A stretch of 10,549 bases of DNA from NCBI GenBank assembly GCA_023426345.1, contig JAFAAX010000029.1, positions 1-10,549 of the forward strand, written 5' to 3'. The DNA comes from Actinomycetes bacterium (lineage in GTDB: Bacteria > Actinomycetota > Actinomycetes > Actinomycetales > Actinomycetaceae). A program made the translations under genes and the position numbers. A model generated the notes under the pieces. The model saw only the letters and a list, made by a program, of their open reading frames with translations, ran no database searches and was not told where the DNA came from. This document shows positions 5,479-10,549 of this stretch, one piece after another. The stretch's first letter is position 1. Every line of letters begins with the position of its first letter.

Positions 5479-6279
5479 TCAGCGCTCGGGGGGCTCGGGC
5501 TCCTGCCACTGGCCGCGGGCCTGCAGCAGTTCGCGGGCGAGCGTCGGCCGGTCCGTGATGAGGCCGTCGACGCCGAGGTCGAGCAGGCGCACCATGGCGG
5601 CCGGATCGTTGACGGTCCACACGTGGACAGCCAGGCCCGCGGCGTGCGCCGTGGCGACGAAGCGCCGGGTGACCACGCGGAGGGGGCCGTAGCGCTCGGG
5701 CACCTGGACGGCGCGCACGCCGTGGCGCGGCCCCGGCACGTGCCAGTCCTCGGCGTCCATCGCCGTCTGGGCGGCCCCGACCAGCCGGGCCACCGCCGGC
5801 ACGCCCAGCGAGGTCGTCACCTGATCCGCCGGCACCGCGGCCCGGATGCGGGCGAGCCGCGCCTCCGAGAACGACGCCAGCAGCACGCGGCCGAAGGCGT
5901 CGTGGGCGGCCAGCACGTCGAGGAGCGGGTCGACGACGTCGTCGGCCTTCGCGTCGATGTTGAGGTACATGTCGGAGCCGGCGTCGAGGACCTCGGCGAG
6001 CAGCGGCATCCGCTCCCCGGCGGCGTTGCGCAGGTGAGAGATCTGCTCCCACGTGAGGTCCGAGATTGCCCCCGTGCCGTCGTACGTGCGGTCGACGGTG
6101 TCATCGTGGTGGAGGACCACGACGCCGTCGGCGGTGGCGTGGGCGTCCGTCTCCAAGTGGCGCACGCCCAGGGACCGCATGTGGGCGAAGGCCGCCAGGG
6201 AGTTCTCGGGGGCCTCCGCGCCTCCGCCCCGGTGGGCGAACACCAGCGGGTGCCCGCCGACGGCGGCGACCGGGATCAT
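5479..6279 (-). CDS. Glycerophosphodiester phosphodiesterase (GDPD/UgpQ-like)
   Basis: A 266-residue TIM-barrel phosphodiesterase that hydrolyses glycerophosphodiesters to glycerol 3-phosphate and an alcohol. The catalytic set is present: FAHRGGGAEAPENSL (H16, R17), LETDAHATADG (metal ligands E43, D45), VVLHHDDTVDRT (H58, D59), LNIDAK (D109, K111), and the closing VWTVNDPAAM...LGVDGLITDRP (220-245). There is no signal peptide or TM, so it should be cytoplasmic. The frame is open further upstream, but that part is the out-of-frame shadow of the peptidase gene. ATG at 6279 is preceded by AGGAG five bases away and overlaps the peptidase stop as ATGA, so translational coupling is likely. D109 replaces the more usual Glu of this motif. 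Role: lipid-headgroup or teichoic-acid-type glycerophosphate recycling (inference). Confidence 0.92.
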   Translation of the reverse strand: MIPVAAVGGHPLVFAHRGGGAEAPENSLAAFAHMRSLGVRHLETDAHATADGVVVLHHDDTVDRTYDGTGAISDLTWEQISHLRNAAGERMPLLAEVLDAGSDMYLNIDAKADDVVDPLLDVLAAHDAFGRVLLASFSEARLARIRAAVPADQVTTSLGVPAVARLVGAAQTAMDAEDWHVPGPRHGVRAVQVPERYGPLRVVTRRFVATAHAAGLAVHVWTVNDPAAMVRLLDLGVDGLITDRPTLARELLQARGQWQEPEPPER

Positions 6280-7262
6280 CCGCACTCCTGGCCGAGGTAC
6301 ACGGCGCCGCCCGCCTCCATCCAGCTCAGCGGCTCGACCGCCGTGTCGGAGGCGTCGCGGATCTCGAAGTGGAGGTGCGGGCCCGTGGACCATCCGTTGG
6401 AGCCGACCGCGCCGATCTGCTCCCCGGCGGTGACGGTGTCCCCCTGGTGGACCAGGATGTCCTCCATGTACTCGTGGGCGTAGGCGGAGTAGAAGGTCGA
6501 CCCGTCGGGGGCCGTGTGCTGGATGCGCACGTACGTGCCCGAGCGGTAGTCGGAGGAGACCTCGACGACCACGCCGTCCGCGACCGCGTGGATCGGCGTG
6601 CCCAGGGGGGCGGACATGTCGACGCCCTCGTGGGCGAGCAACTGCCCCGAGATCGGGGAGATCCTCATGGAGAAGCCCGAGGTGATCGTGTAGGAGCCCT
6701 GTGTGAGCGGCCACAGGAGCTCCGGCGTCTCGACGACGGGGCGCGATCCGTTGGCGGCGGTGTCGGTGGCCAGGCAGCCGGTGGTCTCCAGAGGGGTCCG
6801 CGCTTTGGCGCGCGACGCCGCGGTCACGGTGGCGGACAGGTCGGTGGCCTGCGCGACCCCGCCGGACACGCCGTCGGCCCAGGAGACGCCGCCGACGGGT
6901 TTGCCGATAGCGCGCACGGGCAGGGACACCGACGAATGGGGCCCGACGAACCCGGTGACGGGGATGGCGACGGTCATGGCCGCCAGCGCCACCAGCAGGG
7001 AGGTTCGGCCCACCCGGTGGGGAGCGGGGGCGCGCTTCCCTGCGGCGGGCGGGTCCGGGAGGAGCGCGATCGGCACCTCCGACCAGGGCGGGGCCATCTC
7101 CGACGAGGGCGACGCCGCCTCAGCGACGCGGGCGTGCAGGGAGCGGCGGGAGGGATACGGGGACATGGACGAGGGCGCACCGGGGGCCGGCTCGGCGGAT
7201 GCCGGGGAGTGGATCTGTCGACGCGAGGGCAGCGGGCATTCGATGCCGCCGAAAGCCGTCAC
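6276..7262 (-). CDS. Membrane-anchored M23 family (LytM-type) metallopeptidase
   Basis: A peptidoglycan endopeptidase acting outside the membrane. With the GTG at 7262 it has 328 residues: a Pro/Ser-rich cytosolic stretch (about 1-84), one TM helix (about 87-107, SLLVALAAMTVAIPVTGFVG), a linker, then the M23 domain at about 190-310. Zinc ligands are visible in HEGVDM (H211, D215) and in GPHLHFEI (H298), with catalytic H263 in YAHEYM and H296. I prefer GTG 7262 because GGGGAGGGG lies just upstream. A GTG at 7301 would add 13 residues, but it sits where transcription might begin and has no ribosome site. The long N-terminal tail implies a type II anchor rather than a cleaved signal. It overlaps the downstream GDPD gene by four bases. 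A decayed regulatory module for the cell-wall hydrolase cannot be judged from sequence. Confidence 0.9.
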   Translation of the reverse strand: MTAFGGIECPLPSRRQIHSPASAEPAPGAPSSMSPYPSRRSLHARVAEAASPSSEMAPPWSEVPIALLPDPPAAGKRAPAPHRVGRTSLLVALAAMTVAIPVTGFVGPHSSVSLPVRAIGKPVGGVSWADGVSGGVAQATDLSATVTAASRAKARTPLETTGCLATDTAANGSRPVVETPELLWPLTQGSYTITSGFSMRISPISGQLLAHEGVDMSAPLGTPIHAVADGVVVEVSSDYRSGTYVRIQHTAPDGSTFYSAYAHEYMEDILVHQGDTVTAGEQIGAVGSNGWSTGPHLHFEIRDASDTAVEPLSWMEAGGAVYLGQECG

Positions 7263-7410
7263 GTCCCCTCCCCTCGCTCCGGTCCGTCTTCCACCGGTCA
7301 CAAACCTATAACGAGGATCCGGCCGCCGGGGACACTCGGACCCGGATCACAGCGCCGAGCCCCGTGAGACACCTCACATCCCAGCCGAATCCGGCCCGGT
7401 CCTGCGGAGC

Positions 7411-7422
7411 CCGGGCGCCCGG
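7411..7422. other. Perfect 12-bp palindrome downstream of the CNNM operon
   Basis: CCGGGCGCCCGG is a perfect palindrome 12 bases beyond the stop of the second CNNM gene. A loop-less palindrome without a U-tract is a poor intrinsic terminator. It could be part of a larger GC structure that ends the operon or shields the peptidase promoter region (7302-7433). Confidence 0.25.
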
Positions 7423-7433
7423 CGCCGCCCTCG

Positions 7434-8480
7434 TCAGTTCTGCGGGTCGCGCTGCAGGGAGTCGCGGACCTCGCCGACCAGCTGCTCGAGGATGTCCTCG
7501 AGGAACAGGACCCCGCGGACGTCGCCGCGGTCGTCGACCACCTCGGCGCAGTGCGTGCCGGTGCGCTGCATGTGGCGCAGCGCGTCCTCGATCTCCGCCG
7601 AGTCGCTGACCTGCTCCATCGTGCGGACGCGCCACTCATCGACGGGACGGTCCCGTTCCTCGCCCTCGGCGTAGAGGACGTCCTTGAGGTGGAGGTAGCC
7701 GCGGATCGACCCGTCCTCGGCGGCCACCGGGTACCGGGAGTAGCCGGTCAGGGCGACCTCGCGCTCGACCATCGCCGGCGTGCAGTCCGCGGGCAGGAGG
7801 ACGAGCTCGTCCAGGGGGACCATCGCGTCGCCGGCCGTCTGCTCGGAGAACTCCAACGAGCCCGTGAGCAGGCCCAGGTCGTCGTGGATCGTGCCCTCCT
7901 TCTGGGAGAGCTCGACGATGGAGGCGACCTCCTCGACCGTGAAGGTCGCCGAGATCTCCGCCCGCGGGGTGAGGCCCGCCTTGCGGACGAACCAGTTCGC
8001 CGTGCGGTCCATGTCCTCGATGACGACGCGCAGGACGTGGCCGAAGGCCACCAGGGGCGGCGCCAGGAGGAGCAGTGCGCGGTGCGGCATCGCGATCGAG
8101 ATGTTCTTCGGCACCATCTCCCCGAAGACCACATGGAGGAAGACGACCACCAGCAGCGCGATGACGAAGGCCACGGCGTGGGCGCTGCCCTCGGGCAGGC
8201 CGGCCGCCTCGAGGGGATCGTGGAGGAGGTGCGCGACGGCGGGCTCGGCCACGGCGCCCAGCGTCGTCGAGGCGATCGTGACGCCCAGCTGGCAGATCGC
8301 CAGCATCAGCGACACGTGCTCGAGGGCGTACATCGCCTGGGCCGAGCCGCGCGCGCCCTGCTCGTAGAGCGGCTCGATCTGGGAACGGCGCGTCGACGTG
8401 GTGGCGAACTCCCCGGCGACGAAGAACGCGTTGACGCCCAGCAGCGCGACGGTGACGAGGAGGCCGACGGCGGGGCTCAC
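7434..8480 (-). CDS. CNNM/CBS membrane protein (hemolysin-family, putative Mg2+ transporter), short form
   Basis: A 348-residue protein of the CorC/HlyC (UPF0053/CNNM) family, whose characterised members move Mg2+ (and Co2+) across the membrane, often outward. The CNNM transmembrane domain spans about 1-190 with the signature FGEMVPKNISIA (119-130) and EFATTSTRRSQIE just after TM1. A CBS pair follows (about 215-340): DAMVPLDELVLL, TGYSRYPV, and CAEVVDDRGDVRGVLFLEDILEQLVGEV. It ends there and lacks the C-terminal CorC_HlyC domain. GTG at 8480 overlaps the stop of the upstream paralogue as GTGA, and AGGAGG lies seven bases upstream, so the two proteins are probably made together and may pair. 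Mycobacteria have a similar adjacent long/short pair (Rv1842c/Rv1841c), from memory. Confidence 0.92.
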   Translation of the reverse strand: MSPAVGLLVTVALLGVNAFFVAGEFATTSTRRSQIEPLYEQGARGSAQAMYALEHVSLMLAICQLGVTIASTTLGAVAEPAVAHLLHDPLEAAGLPEGSAHAVAFVIALLVVVFLHVVFGEMVPKNISIAMPHRALLLLAPPLVAFGHVLRVVIEDMDRTANWFVRKAGLTPRAEISATFTVEEVASIVELSQKEGTIHDDLGLLTGSLEFSEQTAGDAMVPLDELVLLPADCTPAMVEREVALTGYSRYPVAAEDGSIRGYLHLKDVLYAEGEERDRPVDEWRVRTMEQVSDSAEIEDALRHMQRTGTHCAEVVDDRGDVRGVLFLEDILEQLVGEVRDSLQRDPQN

Positions 8481-9808
8481 AGCTCGACCTCCTCGTGGGC
8501 GGCGGGAGGCGGGGGCGTCACGGAGATCTGCGTGAGGCGCCGCCCGTGCATCGACACGACCCGCAGCTGCGCGCCGTCCACCTCCACGGCGTCCCCCACC
8601 TCGGGGACGCGGCCCAGCTCCGTCATCACCAGTCCGGCGAGCGTCTCGTAGGGGCCGTCGTCCGGGACGACAACGCCGGTGTGCTCCTGGAGCTCGTCGG
8701 GGCGCAGGCGGCCGGGGACCAGTAGCGTCCCATCGGGCTGGGTGCGGATGCCGAGGCGGCGGTGGTCGTGCTCGTCGGAGACCTCGCCGACGATCTCCTC
8801 GACGGCGTCCTCCAGCGTGACGATGCCCGCGAACCCGCCGTACTCATCGACCACGACCGCCATCTGGAGCCCCTCGTCGCGCAGTTGGACCAGCAGGGGG
8901 CCCAGCCCGAGCGTCTCGGGGACCCGGGGGGCGGGGGCCATCAGCGAGGACGAGACGACGGGCACCTCGCCGCGTCGTTCGGCGGGCACGGCGATCGCGC
9001 GGCGCAGGCTGACCAGTCCCTGGATCTCGTCGGCGTCGTCCCCCATGACGGGGAAGCGGGAATGCCCCGTCTCCCGCGCCAGGGCGACGACGTCGGCGGC
9101 CGTGTCGGACTCCTGGAGGGTCTGGACCAGGCCGCGGTCCGTCATGACATCGACGGCGGAGAGCTCGCCGACGCGGATCGACTTCGTGAACAGGCTGGCC
9201 GTGGACGTGTCGAGCGTGCCCTCCTCGGCGCTGTGGCGCACCAGGGCCGCCAGCTCCGAGGCCGAGCGCGCGGAGGAGATCTCCTCCTGGGGCTCGATGC
9301 CCAGCCGGTGCAGCACCCAGTTCGCCGTGCCGTTGAGGACGACGATGAGCGGCTTGAACAGGGTCGAGAAGGCCATCTGCGCGGAGGCGACGGCGCCGGC
9401 GGTCTTCAGGGGGTGGGCCAGGGCGAAGTTCTTCGGCACGAGCTCGCCGAAAAGCATCGAGAACAGGTTGATCGCCACTGCGGCCACCGCCACCGCCAAG
9501 GTCGTCGCCAGCGCCTGGGCGACGCCGACGTTGCCGAGGAGGCGCTCGAGGAGGTCCGCGAGCGCCGTCTGCGTCGTGTAACCCAACAGGATCGTCGTGA
9601 GCGTGATGCCGACCTGGCTGCCGGACAGCTGCGTGGACAGGTGGCTGATGGCGCGCAGCACCTGGGCGGCCCGCCTGTCCCCGTCGCCGGCGCGGCGCTC
9701 GACCGAGGCGCGGTCCAGGGCGACCAGGGAGAACTCGGCGGAGACGAACAGGGCGGTGCCGGCTGTGAGGACGACGCCGAGGACCAGCATGAGGACGTCA
9801 ACGAGCAC
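8477..9808 (-). CDS. CNNM/CBS/CorC_HlyC membrane protein (putative Mg2+ transporter), long form
   Basis: A 443-residue full-length member of the same family. The CNNM domain covers about 1-200, with SAEFSLVALDRASVERRA after TM1 and the signature FGELVPKNFAL (120-130). The CBS pair covers about 218-345 (DVMTDRGLVQTL; GHSRFPVMGDDADEIQGLV; MAVVVDEYGGFAGIVTLEDAVEEIVGEV, a nucleotide-sensing segment in this family). The CorC_HlyC domain is at about 350-430 (LLVPGRLRPDELQE ... ETLAGLVMTELGRVPEVGD). GTG at 9808 has AGGTGA just upstream; the in-frame ATG at residue 7 lies within TM1 and is less likely. First gene of a two-gene operon, divergent from kgd. Substrate inferred from family. Confidence 0.93.
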   Translation of the reverse strand: MLVDVLMLVLGVVLTAGTALFVSAEFSLVALDRASVERRAGDGDRRAAQVLRAISHLSTQLSGSQVGITLTTILLGYTTQTALADLLERLLGNVGVAQALATTLAVAVAAVAINLFSMLFGELVPKNFALAHPLKTAGAVASAQMAFSTLFKPLIVVLNGTANWVLHRLGIEPQEEISSARSASELAALVRHSAEEGTLDTSTASLFTKSIRVGELSAVDVMTDRGLVQTLQESDTAADVVALARETGHSRFPVMGDDADEIQGLVSLRRAIAVPAERRGEVPVVSSSLMAPAPRVPETLGLGPLLVQLRDEGLQMAVVVDEYGGFAGIVTLEDAVEEIVGEVSDEHDHRRLGIRTQPDGTLLVPGRLRPDELQEHTGVVVPDDGPYETLAGLVMTELGRVPEVGDAVEVDGAQLRVVSMHGRRLTQISVTPPPPAAHEEVEL

Positions 9809-9878
9809 GTGTCACCTCGCGCGTCGCACCGTCTGGCGGAGGATCGGCCGATTGTCGGCCGCAACTGTCGCTGTCCAT
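9798..9878 (-). other. 26-codon upstream ORF overlapping the CNNM operon start
   Basis: An ATG at 9878, about 10 bases after the putative -10, opens a 26-codon frame ending in TGA at 9798, which overlaps the GTG start of the CNNM gene (9808) in another frame. The peptide begins MDSDSCGRQSADPPPDG, acidic with a three-proline run. It has no visible ribosome site, so it would have to be read nearly leaderless. Third-position GC is only about 62% (16 of 26), below the neighbouring genes, which argues against strong coding selection. A leader peptide is possible but unproven. Confidence 0.25.
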
Positions 9879-9888
9879 GGTGGATGCC

Positions 9889-9894
9889 AGTGTA
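9889..9894 (-). promoter_or_regulatory. Possible -10 element (TACACT) for the CNNM operon
   Basis: TACACT on the minus strand fits TAnnnT and sits 81 bp upstream of the GTG start. It is embedded in CTACACTGG, the same nine bases found upstream of the EamA gene. No clear -35. Transcription would start close to an ATG at 9878. Confidence 0.35.
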
Positions 9895-10082
9895 GCGGGT
9901 GGTCGGCGCGGGACGCCGGGCGGTCCGGGCGCCCGCGCCGGCGGAGGCGGAGGCGTCCCCCGCCGGGAGGGCGAGGCGGGCGCCGGCCATGGAATCGCCG
10001 GGGCTTGGCCGAGCCGATGACAAAGACACGTCAAGGCTGTGGAAATTGCCGCGAGGGCGCCGGATTCACGGGACTTTCGTCA

Positions 10083-10088
10083 TATGCT
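10083..10088 (+). promoter_or_regulatory. Possible -10 element (TATGCT) for kgd
   Basis: TATGCT fits the TAnnnT -10 pattern and lies 53 bp before the first GTG of kgd, in the only locally AT-rich part of the divergent region. A matching -35 at 16-18 bp is not evident. Confidence 0.4.
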
Positions 10089-10141
10089 GGGCGCGTCCCG
10101 GACGCCCTGCCGCGCCCGGCACCTCATGCGACGGAGACGGA

Positions 10142-10549
10142 GTGACCACGGTGAACGATCCGGCACTGACGGGGACGGCGGACCAGGCCGACGCGGGAGA
10201 GCAGTGGTACGTCGAGCGGCTGCTCGAGCAGTACCGCGCGGACCCCGACTCCGTCGACCCCTCGTGGAGGGACTACTTCGAGGCCCATGGCCAGGCGGTC
10301 GAGGCGACGCCTCCGCAGCTGCGCCACGGCGCCCCGCCGGCGCCCCCGGTGCCGGTCCCCGTCTCCGAGCCCGCCCAGTCCTCCGGCGCCCCGCTCCCGG
10401 GGCCGTCCTCGTCGGGGTCGGGGCGGGGGGCGGGATCGCAGGAGCCGCCCGCGAGCGCCGCGGTCTCCGCCGAGGCGTCCTTCGCCGACGAGCATGCCCC
10501 GGAGTCCGCGCCGCGCGGGAGCGGGGCGGATGCCCCCGCCCAGCGGTCC
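10142..10549 (+). CDS. kgd: Multifunctional 2-oxoglutarate decarboxylase/dehydrogenase E1-E2 (N-terminal fragment, cut by window edge)
   Basis: The first 136 codons of the large actinobacterial Kgd/SucA protein, which links 2-oxoglutarate to succinyl-CoA or succinic semialdehyde in the TCA cycle. EQWYVERLLEQYRADPDSVDPSWRDYFE (residues 21-48) is the conserved SucA N-terminal docking segment. From about residue 55 a Pro/Ala/Ser/Gly-rich linker begins, as expected before the E2-type acyltransferase domain that actinobacterial Kgd carries between this segment and the thiamine-diphosphate E1 domains; those parts lie beyond the window. Two GTG starts are possible: 10142 (GGAG five bases upstream) and 10151 (GGAGTGA five bases upstream); they differ by three residues. 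The kgd symbol rests on the N-terminal segment plus linker; a plain sucA would not normally carry so long a linker here. Confidence 0.88.
   Translation, partial: MTTVNDPALTGTADQADAGEQWYVERLLEQYRADPDSVDPSWRDYFEAHGQAVEATPPQLRHGAPPAPPVPVPVSEPAQSSGAPLPGPSSSGSGRGAGSQEPPASAAVSAEASFADEHAPESAPRGSGADAPAQRS

Larger units (their letters stand above)
9809..10141. other. Divergent intergenic region between the CNNM operon and kgd (333 bp)
   Basis: It holds the CNNM leader and putative -10, a GC-rich stretch able to fold (GCCCGC 9931-9936 with GCGGGC 9976-9981, and CCGGCGG 9938-9944 with CCGCCGG 9960-9966), and the kgd promoter side. The AT-richer stretch at 10010-10090 is the likely kgd promoter zone. 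No additional gene is convincing. Confidence 0.55.

Noticed and set aside
6280..6714. Upstream extension of the GDPD frame
   Set aside because: It is the out-of-frame shadow of the M23 gene; the peptide is His/Arg/Gly/Pro-rich and the ATG at 6279 has a good ribosome site.
7316..7348. GATCCGG...CCGGATC inverted repeat upstream of the M23 gene as an operator
   Set aside because: Seven bp with a 19-base gap in GC-rich DNA is close to chance expectation and nothing else supports it.
7551..9895. Long plus-strand open frames opposite the CNNM genes
   Set aside because: They are antisense shadows typical of high-GC DNA; the minus-strand products have clear CNNM, CBS and CorC_HlyC domains.
9931..9981. 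Stable RNA or riboswitch in the divergent region
   Set aside because: The fold rests on GC-only stems with an asymmetric internal loop and matches no riboswitch core I can recognise.

Overview
The window looks like chromosome from a high-GC actinobacterium. Codon third positions are strongly G/C, GTG starts are common, and the last gene is the N-terminus of Kgd, the multifunctional 2-oxoglutarate dehydrogenase/decarboxylase typical of Actinobacteria. A member of the Actinomycetaceae (Actinomyces/Schaalia-like) is my best guess; it rests on gene types only and is an inference.

Layout, left to right. (1) 1-2493, plus strand: a TetR-family regulator cut by the window edge, then a 14-TM DHA2-type MFS drug-efflux pump, a classic regulator/pump pair. 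(2) 2506-3384, minus: a two-repeat EamA transporter converging on the pump gene. Its two halves are unusually similar and share a 55-bp exact DNA repeat. (3) 3385-5478: an accessory-looking island. It holds one minus-strand gene for an AbiEi-like/DUF559 protein with a PD-(D/E)XK nuclease-type C-terminus, at visibly lower GC than its neighbours. Two palindromic clusters of a ~31-bp repeat bracket it (2+2 units at 3692-3819, 3+3 units at 5081-5273), and another set of direct and inverted repeats lies directly upstream of its start codon. (4) 5479-7301, minus: a membrane-anchored M23 peptidoglycan peptidase coupled by an ATGA overlap to a glycerophosphodiester phosphodiesterase. (5) 7434-9808, minus: two CNNM/CBS membrane proteins (CorC/HlyC-type, putative Mg2+ transport) overlapping by GTGA. 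(6) 10142-end, plus: the first 136 codons of kgd, divergent from the CNNM operon.

The housekeeping part is ordinary envelope, ion-transport and central-metabolism material. The part most likely to hold something undescribed is 3692-5306: a solo nuclease-fold protein between palindromic tandem-repeat arrays, in an arrangement reminiscent of REPIN/RAYT elements but without a RAYT transposase. A weaker candidate is a 26-codon acidic/proline-containing upstream ORF that overlaps the start of the CNNM operon. No tRNA, rRNA, CRISPR array or transposase was seen.
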